Shown here: piece by piece, positions 27,090-35,763 of the stretch
Numbering within the stretch: the first letter of the stretch is position 1
Layout of the letters: every line of letters starts with the position of its first letter
Source of the DNA: Nocardioides luteus
GTDB lineage: Bacteria > Actinomycetota > Actinomycetes > Propionibacteriales > Nocardioidaceae
DNA length: 64,000 nucleotides
Direction: 5' to 3'
Assembly (NCBI RefSeq): GCF_014648595.1
Contig: NZ_BMRK01000011.1
Location: forward strand, 89,706-153,705
The notes under the pieces: generated by a model
What the model was told of the DNA's origin: nothing
The model's input: only the letters and a program-made list of their open reading frames with translations
Databases searched by the model: none
Program-made: the position numbers and the translations under genes

Positions 27090-27458
27090 GTGGCCGTGAC
27101 CGAGCAACCGCAACCTCCGGTGCCGCCGCAGTGGCCAGGCGTGGTGCCCTATGTGGAGTACTACACCGGCGCCAAGCGCATCCTGGTGATCCATCTGACC
27201 AGCGGAAACGTGATGCTGGCGACCAATCCCGGCAAGCTGCCGCCGATCGTGAGCATCGACGGCCGGCAGTACGTCGTCTACTGGGGCACGGTCTCGTTCG
27301 AGATCCCTGCCGAGCGGGCCTGCCATATCAGCGTCCACGTCGAAGGCGACTATCTCCAGCAGGCCGCCACCATCCTGCTCGCGCCCGGGCCGGAGCAGGT
27401 GCAGCTGACGTACGCCACCCAGTACGCCGCCGGCGTCGGGCGGCTGACGCTCGGCTGA
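27090..27458 (+). CDS. Hypothetical small protein
   Basis: The 122-residue product has a Pro-rich N-terminus and a beta-rich body (KRILVIHLTSGNVMLATN, QYVVYWGTVSFEIPAERACHISVHVEG). It lacks a signal peptide or membrane helix. The starts GTG 27090 and GTG 27096 are both possible. It sits 29 bases after menD and may be transcribed with it. I do not recognise the family; the alternating strands suggest a small beta-sandwich. Confidence 0.6.
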   Translation: MAVTEQPQPPVPPQWPGVVPYVEYYTGAKRILVIHLTSGNVMLATNPGKLPPIVSIDGRQYVVYWGTVSFEIPAERACHISVHVEGDYLQQAATILLAPGPEQVQLTYATQYAAGVGRLTLG

Positions 27459-27462
27459 CCCG

Positions 27463-28032
27463 TCACGGTCGCCAGTACGGATCCCGACCGATGAACCCGA
27501 GAAGCCGCTCCTGCGGCGACGCGTCGGAGGACACCTCGACCCGGGGCCCGAACTGCCCCGAGGAACGCATCGCGTTCTCCATGGCGGTCGCGCCGGCGAG
27601 CGTCGCGGCTGCGCGCTCGGCACCCAGGTCGAAGTCGCGCCCGAGGGCACGAGCGAGGTCCCAGGAGTGCATCCAGATGTCGGGCGTGTAGATCTGCGAG
27701 AGCGCGACGTCGACCGGCTGGTCGCCCGTGTGCGGGTTGGAGACGGCCCGTCCGGCGGGGTCGTCGAAGAGCGCCTGGATGTCGGCGGTGTGGCGCTTCC
27801 ACGCCGCTGCCGGGTCCGCCGCGACCTCCAGCGTCGGCAGGTCCATGCCTGCCGAGCTCTGCAGGAACGCCCGCGGCCACTCGATCAGATGGGTGACGAC
27901 GTCCAGCGCGGACCACGCCGCCACCGGGCTTGGACGGGCCCAGTCTTCGGCGGCGGCGGAGTCGACGAGCTCGGCGAAGCGCGCCGCGTCGTACGCGTGC
28001 TGCTCGCCCATCGTCAGGTCGGCGTGGTTCAC
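27463..28032 (-). CDS. TIGR03086 family metal-binding protein (DinB/maleylpyruvate isomerase-like)
   Basis: The 189-residue protein has the four-helix DinB-like fold of the mycothiol-dependent maleylpyruvate isomerase N-terminal family. Metal-ligand histidines are likely in VVTHLIEW and DIWMHSWDLARALG, and the closing helix motif GFIGRDP is typical of TIGR03086. Family members are often thiol-linked metalloenzymes of unknown substrate. Its start overlaps the end of the AHSA1 gene by four bases, so it is third in the arsR operon. Confidence 0.82.
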   Translation of the reverse strand: MNHADLTMGEQHAYDAARFAELVDSAAAEDWARPSPVAAWSALDVVTHLIEWPRAFLQSSAGMDLPTLEVAADPAAAWKRHTADIQALFDDPAGRAVSNPHTGDQPVDVALSQIYTPDIWMHSWDLARALGRDFDLGAERAAATLAGATAMENAMRSSGQFGPRVEVSSDASPQERLLGFIGRDPYWRP

Positions 28033-28517
28033 GAGAGCTCCTCGAGCACCTCGTCGAGCTGCTCGTAGCCCTGGATGACGCCCTTGTCCATGCCGCTGGC
28101 CATGATCGCGGCCTGGGTCTCGAACGACTCCACGACGCTCAGGCCGGTCAGTCTGGTGCGGCCGCCGGGGAGCGGCTCGAGGGTGAGGTACTCCAGCGAG
28201 GCGCCGTCGGGTGCGCCGCGCCAGGTGAAGGTCTGCACGATGCGCTCGTTCTCCCGCACCTCGTGGAAGCTGCCGAAGAACTGGGTGAGCTCGTCACCAC
28301 CGCGCTCGGCCGAGTAGGCCCAGGACCCGCCGGTGCGGAAGTCCCACTCGGTGATGTCCATCTCGACGTCGCGCGGGCCGAGCCACTTGGCGTACAGCTC
28401 CTTCTCCGCATGCGCCCGGAAGACGAGCTCCGGGGGAGCGTCGAACTCGCGGACGATGGTGATCGTGGGGGTCTCCTTGGAGGCCTCGATCGTGGTCTCG
28501 TTCTTGGTGGTGGTCAT
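28029..28517 (-). CDS. SRPBCC/AHSA1 domain protein
   Basis: Start ATG 28517 gives 162 residues. After a 15-residue Thr/Glu-rich leader comes ITIVREFDAPPELVFRAHAE, the hallmark opening of AHSA1-type START-like proteins, then the family stretches LGPRDVEMDI, GGSWAYS and a C-terminal GVIQGYEQLDEVLEEL helix. These proteins bind hydrophobic ligands and often pair with ArsR repressors, exactly as here: the start overlaps the ArsR stop. Confidence 0.9.
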   Translation of the reverse strand: MTTTKNETTIEASKETPTITIVREFDAPPELVFRAHAEKELYAKWLGPRDVEMDITEWDFRTGGSWAYSAERGGDELTQFFGSFHEVRENERIVQTFTWRGAPDGASLEYLTLEPLPGGRTRLTGLSVVESFETQAAIMASGMDKGVIQGYEQLDEVLEELS

Positions 28518-28879
28518 GATGCGTCCTCTTCTCGTGATGATGTGTCGCGTGTCGGTGCGGTGTCGCCCTGCATCTCCGCGAGGAGCGCGTCCAGGCGCTG
28601 GTAACGCTCCTCGGCCTGCTGTTGGTATCGGTCGATCCACTTGGTCATGAGGTCGAACACCTCCGCTTCGAGCCGCACCGGCGCGCGGCGCGACTCCCTG
28701 CTCACCAGGCCGGCGTCCTCGAGCACCTTGAGGTGCTTGGACACCGCTTGGAGACTGACGTCGTAGGGCGCCGCCAGCTCTCCGACCGTCGCGTCCGCGG
28801 AGGCGAGCCGGGCGACGAGGTCGCGCCGGGTCGGGTCCGCCAGTGCCGCAAAGACCCTGGAGAGTCTGTCCTCGCTCAT
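28514..28879 (-). CDS. ArsR/SmtB family transcriptional regulator
   Basis: The 121-residue winged-helix repressor starts MSEDRLSRVFAALADPTRRD. The HTH recognition region is TVGELAAPYDVSLQAVSKHLKVLEDAGLV, followed by the wing RESRRAPVRLEAE. It lacks the ELCVC metal-binding motif, so a metal sensor of the ArsR type is unlikely; it belongs to the SdpR/AHSA1-linked branch. Start choice at 28879 avoids a 26-residue extension that would run through the operator. It is the first gene of a three-gene operon and is probably autoregulated. Confidence 0.9.
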   Translation of the reverse strand: MSEDRLSRVFAALADPTRRDLVARLASADATVGELAAPYDVSLQAVSKHLKVLEDAGLVSRESRRAPVRLEAEVFDLMTKWIDRYQQQAEERYQRLDALLAEMQGDTAPTRDTSSREEDAS

Positions 28880-28902
28880 GTGCTGCTCTTTCCGAATTGT
28901 TC

Positions 28903-28965
28903 TCAACCGTTTGGTTGATAAAGACGGTAGACCGCGCTCGCGCCATTCGTCAACCATCTGGTTGA
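28903..28965. promoter_or_regulatory. Two ArsR-type operators, TCAACC-N4-GGTTGA
   Basis: Two 16-bp palindromes of identical arms lie upstream of arsR: TCAACCGTTTGGTTGA at 28903-28918 and TCAACCATCTGGTTGA at 28950-28965, with centres 47 bases apart. The identical arms and location strongly suggest binding sites for the adjacent ArsR protein. The right site could also affect the divergent GH25 gene. Confidence 0.8.
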
Positions 28966-29085
28966 GTAATCTGATTACCGAAAACCATTCCGCCCGGATA
29001 CCGGTTGCGGCACCATGTGGGGATCGGACAACTCTGTCCGTGAAAGTCTGTAGAAGCAGCTCCTCCTCGGGAAAGGCCTAGCCCC

Positions 29086-29946
29086 ATGAGACCTTCGCGC
29101 CGCAGATCCATGAGACTGACCGCCGTAGCCGCCGGTCTTCTCCTCGCCATGTCACTGTCCCCCACCCAGTCCGCCGGCGCCGCCGAGAAGGACGACCGCC
29201 ACCTCACCCAGAAGGCGAAGTCGCACGGTGTCGACCTCGAGCACGGTGCGTACGTCGGCTGGTCGACGCCCGGTTCCCACGCCGAGGGCGGCACCCCCAA
29301 CGACAAGCCGATCACCGCGCAGGCGACCGTGAGCGGCATGGACGTCTCCGGCCACCAGGGCAACGTCGACTGGGCCTACTGGTGGGGCCAGGGCAAGCGG
29401 TTCGCCTACATCAAGGCGACCGAGGGCACCTACTACAAGAACAGCACCTACTTCCCGCAGCAGTACAACGGGTCGTACAACCAGGGCTTCATCCGCGGGG
29501 CCTATCACTTCGCCAACCCGTCCGACTCCGGCGGCGCCGCGCAGGCCGACTACTTCGTCAACAACGGCGGCGGCTGGTCGGCCGACGGGAAGACGCTGCC
29601 GGGCGTGCTCGACATCGAGTACAACCCCTACGACGGTGGCACCTGCTACGGCCTGTCCCAGGCCTCGATGCGCTCCTGGATCGCCGCGTTCCTCGACCGC
29701 TACCGCTCCCGCACGGGCCGCGACGCGGTCATCTACACGACCACCGACTGGTGGACGACCTGCACCGGCAACACCTCGCAGTTCGCCAGCTCCCACCCGC
29801 TGTGGATCGCGCGCTACGCCAGCACGCCCGGCACCCTGCCGTCCGGCTGGAGCTTCTACACCTTCTGGCAGTACACCTCGTCGCCGCTGGACCAGAACAC
29901 CTTCAACGGCGCGATCGACCGCCTGCAGGCGCTTGCCCGCGGCTGA
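29086..29946 (+). CDS. Secreted GH25 lysozyme
   Basis: This is a secreted N-acetylmuramidase that cleaves peptidoglycan glycan strands. A signal peptide (residues 1 to about 32, ending SAGAAE) and a short linker precede a GH25 domain beginning at about residue 84 with SGMDVSGHQGNVDW. The catalytic acid pair is in LDIEYNPYDGG. Further marks are IKATEGTYYKN, GAYHFANP and FWQYTS. The ATG at 29086 or the one eight codons on could be used. Length 286 is normal for a single-domain enzyme. Confidence 0.92.
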   Translation: MRPSRRRSMRLTAVAAGLLLAMSLSPTQSAGAAEKDDRHLTQKAKSHGVDLEHGAYVGWSTPGSHAEGGTPNDKPITAQATVSGMDVSGHQGNVDWAYWWGQGKRFAYIKATEGTYYKNSTYFPQQYNGSYNQGFIRGAYHFANPSDSGGAAQADYFVNNGGGWSADGKTLPGVLDIEYNPYDGGTCYGLSQASMRSWIAAFLDRYRSRTGRDAVIYTTTDWWTTCTGNTSQFASSHPLWIARYASTPGTLPSGWSFYTFWQYTSSPLDQNTFNGAIDRLQALARG

Positions 29947-29967
29947 GAAGCGCGCCTGAAATCGCAT

Positions 29968-30046
29968 CGAGTCGGCGCAACTGCCTCACGCCCCGGGGCA
30001 GATGCGCCGACTCGACGTCATTTTCTGAGGCAGTTGCGCCGACTCG
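29968..30046. repeat. 21-bp perfect inverted repeat with 37-base loop
   Basis: The arms CGAGTCGGCGCAACTGCCTCA (its first 20 bases are palindromically matched by 30027-30046) are perfectly complementary at 29968-29988 and 30026-30046. The loop contains a third, partial copy (GCGCCGACTCG, 30004-30014). It lies between the convergent GH25 and YCII genes and could terminate both transcripts. It may also be a mobile repeat. Confidence 0.85.
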
Positions 30047-30052
30047 GCGATC

Positions 30053-30331
30053 TCAGAGTTTCAGGTCCTTCATCCAGGAGCCGAGGACCGGGGTCCACTC
30101 GAAGACGCGACGGTCCTTGATCAGGCCGACGGCGCGGAACGGGTCGTCGTTCACGGCCGCCTCCACCGCCGCGACCTCGCCCTCGAAGAGGAGCAGGCCG
30201 GAGCCGTCGGAGGTGGGGCCGGAGAGCACCAGGTTGTCCTGGCTCGCCAGGAAGTCCCGGTGAGCGCTGAGGTGCTGGGCGCGCACCTCGGGGAGGTCGT
30301 TGTAGGTGTAGAGGACTGCGACGAGGGCCAT
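30053..30331 (-). CDS. YCII-related domain protein
   Basis: The 92-residue protein starts MALVAVLYTYNDLPEVRAQH, has the LSAHRDFLASQ histidine region and the DDPFRAVGLIKDRRVFEWTPV C-terminus characteristic of the YCII family. These are small ferredoxin-like-fold proteins of uncertain function, some of them dehydrochlorinase-like enzymes. Its start shares one base with the stop of the upstream MBL-fold gene, so the two are cotranscribed. Confidence 0.88.
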   Translation of the reverse strand: MALVAVLYTYNDLPEVRAQHLSAHRDFLASQDNLVLSGPTSDGSGLLLFEGEVAAVEAAVNDDPFRAVGLIKDRRVFEWTPVLGSWMKDLKL

Positions 30332-30963
30332 CAGAGGTCGGCCCCGTCCGCGAGACGTACGTAGCCGCGCTCGGCCGGGATCAGCGCACCCGCCTGGGTG
30401 TCGAACGTCTTCGAACCGGCCTCGGAGTAGACCCGGTCGTGGATCGCGAGGGTCTTCGAGGCGCCGACCTCGCGGGCGAAGTCGATCAGGTCGGCCGAGC
30501 GCGCCCATGGCGCGGAGACCGGCAGGAAGAGTACGTCCACGGGCTGGCCGGGGCCGTCGAGCGCGTCGCCCGGGTGGAAGATCTTGGTGTCGCCGGCCTG
30601 GATCAGGTAGCCCGAGTTGTCGATGTGGGGCAGCTCGGGGTGGATGACGGCGTGCTTCTCGTTGATCGCGGTGACCGGGAGCCCCACGTCGAACGTGTCG
30701 CCCGGCTTCACGACGGTGGTGCGCTCGTGGACCGCGGGCGCACCCTTCTGGATCTGCGCCGCGACCGAGCCGATCGTGTAGATCGGAGCGTCGTTGTTCT
30801 CGAGCAGCGGCGGGTGGTAGTGGTCGGGGTGCTCGTGGGTGATCAGCACCGCCGTCGCGCCGTCGAGGGCCTCGGGCTGGGTGAAGACGCCCGGGTCCAG
30901 GACGACCACGGCTCCGTCGTGCTCGATCCGGACACAGGCATGGCCGAACTTCGTGATCCTCAT
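30331..30963 (-). CDS. MBL-fold metallohydrolase
   Basis: The 210-residue protein is a UlaG-like metallo-beta-lactamase-fold hydrolase. The metal-binding motif THEHPDHYH (H43, H45, D47, H48) and later metal residues in HPGDAL and AIHDRV are present. Short members of this type hydrolyse unknown esters or phosphodiesters. It is the first gene of a two-gene operon with the YCII protein. Confidence 0.9.
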   Translation of the reverse strand: MRITKFGHACVRIEHDGAVVVLDPGVFTQPEALDGATAVLITHEHPDHYHPPLLENNDAPIYTIGSVAAQIQKGAPAVHERTTVVKPGDTFDVGLPVTAINEKHAVIHPELPHIDNSGYLIQAGDTKIFHPGDALDGPGQPVDVLFLPVSAPWARSADLIDFAREVGASKTLAIHDRVYSEAGSKTFDTQAGALIPAERGYVRLADGADL

Positions 30964-30987
30964 GCCGCCGAATCTATCGCGCCGGAT

Positions 30988-31479
30988 CTAGACCTCGGAG
31001 CGGACCATGTTGGCGAGCCACAGCCCGATGAAAGCGGGGAGGAGCACGCCCCAACCCATGTGCACGGCCGAGTCCTCCGGGAGGGCGATCACGCCGATCA
31101 CGCCGACGACGCTCGGCAGCGCACCGGCCACGATCGAGAAGCCGATCTCGGCGCCGGGATGCTTGCTCCGGGAGTAGGCGAGGTAGAGGCCGATGGCTGC
31201 GGCCGCGACGGCGAAGAGGATCGCCAGCACGGCCGCGACGGTGAGCAGGCGGTAGGCGCCGGGAGCGTCGTCGGGGCGATCGGCCAGCCAGCCGATGGCC
31301 GACCAGAAGCCATGGCTCTGTCCCTCGTCGCCATCGTCGTAGACGATCCGGAAGGCCGGCACGGTGAGCATCGCGACGATCAGGACCGGCACCATGAGCA
31401 GCTGGGTGCGCGCCAGCCGGTCGGCGTTCTCCTCGCCCTCGCGAAGAGACGTGCGGATGAGAGCGTCCGAGTTCTCCAT
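30988..31479 (-). CDS. Hypothetical four-span membrane protein
   Basis: The 163-residue protein has a charged N-terminus of about 25 residues, then hydrophobic segments near 27-45, 78-102, 115-132 and 140-158. A soluble loop (DDGDEGQSHGFWSAIGWL) follows the first helix. No family is recognised. It lies between menF and the MBL-fold gene on the same strand with short gaps. Confidence 0.7.
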   Translation of the reverse strand: MENSDALIRTSLREGEENADRLARTQLLMVPVLIVAMLTVPAFRIVYDDGDEGQSHGFWSAIGWLADRPDDAPGAYRLLTVAAVLAILFAVAAAAIGLYLAYSRSKHPGAEIGFSIVAGALPSVVGVIGVIALPEDSAVHMGWGVLLPAFIGLWLANMVRSEV

Positions 31480-31526
31480 GGACGGAGACTAGCGGCGCGG
31501 CCTCGGGCCAACGGGTGGACGCGCGG

Positions 31527-32777
31527 TCAGGACAGCGCGTCGCGGATGGGGACGAACTTCGCCTGTGTCTCGGCCAGCTCGGTCGCCGGGTCGGAGCCGG
31601 CCACGATGCCGCAGCCGGCGAAGAGGCGGGCGGTGCGGTCGTCGATGAGCTCCGCGCTGCGCAGCGCGATGCCCCACTCACCGTCGCCGGAGGCGTCCAT
31701 CCAGCCGACCGGCCCGGCGTAGCGGGCGCGCTCCATCGACTCGATCTCGGCGATCAGCGCGACGGCGTCCTCGCGCGGGGTGCCGCCGACGGCGGCGGAG
31801 GGGTGGAGCGCGGCGGCCAGGTCGAGCGAGCTGACCCCGTCGCTGGCCACGCCGGTGATGTCGGTGGCCAGGTGCATCACGTTGGGGAGCTTGAGCACGA
31901 ACGGCGCCTCGGGCACGTTCATCGAGGAGCAGTGCGGCTCCAGCGCGTCGGCGACCGACCTGGCGGCGTACTCGTGCTCCTCGAGGTTCTTCGAGGACTC
32001 GGCCAGCGACGAGGCGAGGGCGTGGTCGAAGTCTTCCTCGCCGGTCGGCCAGATGGTGCCGGCCAGCACCCGGGAGGTGACCAGGCCGCGCTCGCGGCGA
32101 ACCAGCAGCTCGGGGGTCGCGCCGAAGAGGTCGTCGACGTGGAACGTCCAGCAGGTCGGGTACGCAGCGGCCAGCCGCCGCAGGACGGACCGGATGTCGA
32201 TCGGGGCGCTGGCAGCGGCCAGCAGGTCGCGGGCGAGGACGACCTTGTCGAGGTCTCCGTCCTGGAGCCGCGAGACGGCGTCGGCGACGATCCGCATCCA
32301 GTGCTCGCCGTCGACGTAGGCATCGGCGAAGACGACGTCGCGCGGGGCCTCCGGCTCCGGGGCCGGGGCCAGCGCGGGCGGCGGGGCCGCGGCGGGGCCG
32401 ACGGTGGTCACCCAGGCGACGTCGCCGCGCTTGCCGACGACGACCGAGGGAACCTTGAGCACCGAGAAGCCCGGCAGGTCCGCGAACGCGAAGGAGCCGA
32501 AGCCGACCAGGCCGGTGCCGGGCTCGCCCACCGGGTCGGTGACGGTCGAGACCGCGACGAGCTCCTCGAACCACTTGGCCGCGTGGGCGAACCGCTCGGG
32601 GCCCGACGTCCGGATCTCGGCGGCGGTGCCCCAGCCGACCAGGCCCTCGCCGTGGCGGACCCAGGAGAGCACCCGCCGGCGGGCGGGGAGCAGCGCGAGC
32701 AGGTCCTCGAGAGTCTCGGAGTCGGCGTCGAGCGCCACTGTCGTGGCTACCAGGGACCGCTGTTCCGACTCACTCAC
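31527..32777 (-). CDS. menF: Isochorismate synthase
   Basis: This chorismate-utilising enzyme makes isochorismate, the MenD substrate. The C-terminal catalytic core holds GDLDKVVLARDL, LFGATPELLVRRERG, the LHPSAAVGGTPREDA motif and the IESMERARYAGPVGW motif typical of isochorismate synthases. The 416-residue length and GTG start are normal. A distinct siderophore role is possible in principle, but no siderophore genes lie nearby and menG follows within 1 kb. Confidence 0.9.
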   Translation of the reverse strand: MSESEQRSLVATTVALDADSETLEDLLALLPARRRVLSWVRHGEGLVGWGTAAEIRTSGPERFAHAAKWFEELVAVSTVTDPVGEPGTGLVGFGSFAFADLPGFSVLKVPSVVVGKRGDVAWVTTVGPAAAPPPALAPAPEPEAPRDVVFADAYVDGEHWMRIVADAVSRLQDGDLDKVVLARDLLAAASAPIDIRSVLRRLAAAYPTCWTFHVDDLFGATPELLVRRERGLVTSRVLAGTIWPTGEEDFDHALASSLAESSKNLEEHEYAARSVADALEPHCSSMNVPEAPFVLKLPNVMHLATDITGVASDGVSSLDLAAALHPSAAVGGTPREDAVALIAEIESMERARYAGPVGWMDASGDGEWGIALRSAELIDDRTARLFAGCGIVAGSDPATELAETQAKFVPIRDALS

Positions 32778-32884
32778 CCGACCAGGATATCGGCGTGGTG
32801 TCGCCGGAGACGAGTCGATGTGATGTATGCGCCGTCACGCCCCGTTTGCCACGCATCACCAGATGGGTTGTAGCGTGCGCAGGC

Positions 32885-33466
32885 GTGAGTACCAACAAAG
32901 AGCAGTCGTTCATCGCAGAGAACGGCATCACCCTCGGCATCATCGCCCTGGCCCTCTTCGTCGTGCTGGGCGTGGGCCTGCCGCGATGGGTTGGCGACTC
33001 CGAGTCCCACTCGGGTGTGAAGATCACCCTGCCGGCGACCCTGTCGGGTGGCCTGAAGTCTGCCGACGAGAAGTCCTCCTACGACCTCGACGCGATCAAG
33101 AAGCAGGGCGCGACCGAGGAGCAGCTGGACCAGTTCATCAAGCAGAACGCGATCGGCGCGAAGACCGAGGACCGCAACGTCTCCGACGCGCTCGGCTTCT
33201 CGATGGCCTCGCGCACCTACATCACCAAGGACATGAAGAAGTCCGTGCTGATCCGCGCCTTCGCCGGTGACGGCAGCGCCTACTACGGCGGTGGCGAGGT
33301 CTCGAAGGTCCGCGACAACATCTGCTACTCCAGCTCCGACCAGCAGACCGGTCAGACCCAAGCGACCTGCTCGCACGCCTCCAACGACCTGACCGTCCAG
33401 GCGACCGCGATGTCGAAGAAGGAAGCGGCGAAGTACGCCGACGAGATCTTCGAGAAGCTCGCCTGA
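32885..33466 (+). CDS. Hypothetical membrane-anchored protein
   Basis: Start GTG 32885, 193 residues. A short N-terminus is followed by one helix (LGIIALALFVVLGVGLP) and an external domain rich in Lys, Ser and Asp with two cysteines (NICYSSS, ATCSHAS) likely to form a disulfide. It sits just before menG and diverges from menF. No family recognised; the topology suggests an exported anchored protein. Confidence 0.7.
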   Translation: MSTNKEQSFIAENGITLGIIALALFVVLGVGLPRWVGDSESHSGVKITLPATLSGGLKSADEKSSYDLDAIKKQGATEEQLDQFIKQNAIGAKTEDRNVSDALGFSMASRTYITKDMKKSVLIRAFAGDGSAYYGGGEVSKVRDNICYSSSDQQTGQTQATCSHASNDLTVQATAMSKKEAAKYADEIFEKLA

Positions 33467-33526
33467 TCCTCGGTCCGACGGCGACCCGAGACCGAGCCTG
33501 ATACAGACCTGAGACAGAATCAGCCT

Positions 33527-34216
33527 GTGACCCGAGCAGACCTGGACAAGCAGCCCGGCGAGGTGCGCCGGATGTTCGACGCCGTGGCCAAGCGCTATGA
33601 CCTCACCAACGACGTGCTCTCGCTCGGCCAGGACCGGCGCTGGCGCCGCGAGGTCATCAAGGCCGTCGCCCCGAAGCCGGGCGAGCTCGTGCTCGACCTC
33701 GCCGCCGGCACCGGCACCTCGTCCCAGCCGTTCCTCGACGCCGGCGCCGAGGTGGTGCCGACCGACTTCTCGATCGGCATGCTCCAGGTCGGCAAGGAGG
33801 CCAAGCCTCACCTGCCGTTCACGGCCGGCGACGGCACCCGGCTGCCCTATCGCGACGGCACCTTCGACGCGGTGACGATCTCGTTCGGCCTGCGCAACAT
33901 CGTCGACCCCGCGGCCGGCCTGCGCGAGCTGCGCCGGGTCACCCGCCCCGGCGGCCGGATCGTGGTCTGCGAGTTCTCGCACCCGACCTGGAAGCCGTTC
34001 CGGACGGTCTACGTCGAATACCTGATGAGGGCGCTGCCGCCGGTCGCTCGGGCGGTATCCTCCTCCCCGGACGCGTACGTCTATCTCGCTGAGTCCATCC
34101 GGGCATGGCCTGACCAGGCAGGTCTCGCCGACATGCTCACCTCGGCGGGTTGGCGATCGCCGACCTGGACGAATCTCTCGGGTGGAATCGTCGCACTTCA
34201 TCACGCAACCGCTTGA
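33527..34216 (+). CDS. menG: Demethylmenaquinone methyltransferase
   Basis: MenG (UbiE family) carries out the last menaquinone step, methylating the naphthoquinone ring with SAM. Marks include [26 protein letters not shown] opening, the SAM-binding [17 protein letters not shown] and a [14 protein letters not shown] stretch. The 229 residues are a normal length. It follows the membrane-anchored protein gene with a 60-base gap. Confidence 0.94.
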   Translation: MTRADLDKQPGEVRRMFDAVAKRYDLTNDVLSLGQDRRWRREVIKAVAPKPGELVLDLAAGTGTSSQPFLDAGAEVVPTDFSIGMLQVGKEAKPHLPFTAGDGTRLPYRDGTFDAVTISFGLRNIVDPAAGLRELRRVTRPGGRIVVCEFSHPTWKPFRTVYVEYLMRALPPVARAVSSSPDAYVYLAESIRAWPDQAGLADMLTSAGWRSPTWTNLSGGIVALHHATA

Positions 34217-34235
34217 TCTCTGCGAAAGTTCAACT

Positions 34236-34916
34236 ATGACCACGACGTTGCCATGGGACGGCATCTTGATGCCTCGCGAGGCCTACGGCCCCGCAGCGGT
34301 CAAGGCCAGGGACTCGCTCACCGACGCGGCCGCGCAGGGTGACTGGCGCCGCGCGCTCTCGCAGGTGCGCAACGACTACACGGTCGGTGTCAACACCTGG
34401 AAGATCGGCGGCGAGTCGATGTTCACCCCGCTCCACCACGCCGCCTACCTCGGCGCGCCGCGCGAGACCGTGCAGGAGCTGCTCTCGCTGGGTGGGGTCC
34501 GGTCGCTCCCGACCGCCCACGGCGAGACGCCCTACCAGCTCGCGCAGCGACGCGGTCACGACCACCTGCTCGACATGCTCGACCCCTACTTCCGCCCGGG
34601 CACGCCCCTCGGCGACAACCTCGAGGGCGTCAACCTCCATGTGAACCAGACGCTCGCCGAGCTGACCGCGGAGTTCCGGGGCGACTATCAGCTGCGCACC
34701 TTCGACGTCCGGCTCATCTCCGAGGAGGGCGGCCCCGACGAGGCCTGGTTCACCGCGCCGGGCATGTACGGCGGCATCCGGATCGGGATGTTCTGGGGTC
34801 GCGCCCACCTGGAGTACAACTCGCGGCTCGGTGACTCCTACGCGGTCGTCGGTCCGGAGGGCTCGACCTACGTCAGCCGCACCAAGCGGGCCATGCCCGC
34901 CCTCCCCGGCCGCTGA
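34236..34916 (+). CDS. Ankyrin-repeat domain protein
   Basis: Start ATG 34236, 226 residues. Two ankyrin-like units are visible around residues 65-125: FTPLHHAAYLGAPRETVQELLSLGG and ETPYQLAQRRGHDHLLDMLDPY. The C-terminal half (EFRGDYQLRTFDVRLISE onward) is a separate beta-rich region without a recognised family. There is no signal or membrane helix, so it is probably a cytoplasmic interaction protein. It follows menG by 19 bases. Confidence 0.75.
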   Translation: MTTTLPWDGILMPREAYGPAAVKARDSLTDAAAQGDWRRALSQVRNDYTVGVNTWKIGGESMFTPLHHAAYLGAPRETVQELLSLGGVRSLPTAHGETPYQLAQRRGHDHLLDMLDPYFRPGTPLGDNLEGVNLHVNQTLAELTAEFRGDYQLRTFDVRLISEEGGPDEAWFTAPGMYGGIRIGMFWGRAHLEYNSRLGDSYAVVGPEGSTYVSRTKRAMPALPGR

Positions 34917-34943
34917 CCGAGCCTCGCATGCGAAGGTCGTCCC

Positions 34944-35594
34944 ATGGACGACTCGCGTGACGACCTGATCGCCGGCCTCAACCCGCTCCCGCACGAGATC
35001 GGTGGGCGCCTGCGCGCCCAGCTGGAGTTCATCGCGGAGGCCGACAAGCTCAAGACGATCCTGCGCGCCTCCCCGCTCGCCGCGGCCGACCGCCGCGAGA
35101 ACGACGCCGAGCACTCCTGGCACCTGGCGCTGATGGTGCTGCTGCTGGCCGAGTACGCCGACGAGCCGATCGACGTCGGCCACGCGATCAAGCTCGTGAT
35201 CATCCACGACATGGTCGAGATCTACGCCGGCGACAGCCCGGTCTTCGACGCCGCCGCCGTCGTCGATCAGGTCGAGCGCGAGGAGGCCGCCGCCGACCGG
35301 CTGTTCACGATGCTGCCCTCGGACCAGGCCGATGAGATCCGGGCGCTGTGGGACGAGTTCGAGGCAGCCCAGACACCCGAGGCACGCTTCTGCAAGGCGA
35401 TGGACCGGCTCGAGCCGATGTTGCTCAACTGGCTCAACCGCGGCGGCACCTGGGGCATGCCCGGTGCCACCGAGTCTCGGGTGCGTGCGCGCGAGGCCGG
35501 TGTGGTCGCCGCGTCCACGACCCTCGGCGCGGCCACCGACGCCATCGTGCGCGCCGGGCTGGCCGAGGGCTGGATCCGTCCCGACGCTGGCTGA
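34944..35594 (+). CDS. HD-domain phosphohydrolase (YfbR/HDDC2-like)
   Basis: The 216-residue protein contains the HD metal signature: ENDAEHSWHLAL (H57), IIHDMVEIYAGD (H88, D89) and a later conserved aspartate in AMDRLEP. This pattern matches YfbR/HDDC2-type 5'-deoxynucleotidases that act on nucleoside monophosphates. It is cytoplasmic. It stands last in the row before the nuo promoter region. Confidence 0.85.
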   Translation: MDDSRDDLIAGLNPLPHEIGGRLRAQLEFIAEADKLKTILRASPLAAADRRENDAEHSWHLALMVLLLAEYADEPIDVGHAIKLVIIHDMVEIYAGDSPVFDAAAVVDQVEREEAAADRLFTMLPSDQADEIRALWDEFEAAQTPEARFCKAMDRLEPMLLNWLNRGGTWGMPGATESRVRAREAGVVAASTTLGAATDAIVRAGLAEGWIRPDAG

Positions 35595-35618
35595 GCGGTC
35601 GGTGGCGGACGTCCGGCA

Positions 35619-35655
35619 TACGTCATGAGAGCGCTCGCACGCGCCTCATGACGTA
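35619..35655. terminator. 11-bp stem hairpin after the HD gene
   Basis: The arms TACGTCATGAG and CTCATGACGTA are perfectly complementary around a 15-base loop and lie 25 bases past the HD stop codon. There is no T run; it could be a terminator or an operator. Confidence 0.5.
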
Positions 35656-35763
35656 CCTCTGCCATCGTTTGCGCCCGGATGCGGACGCACTCTCCGGCGA
35701 TGACCGGAACGCGCCACACGCCATTTCACCAACCCACTTGCAATCCGCCGCAGGAGTGGCAGG

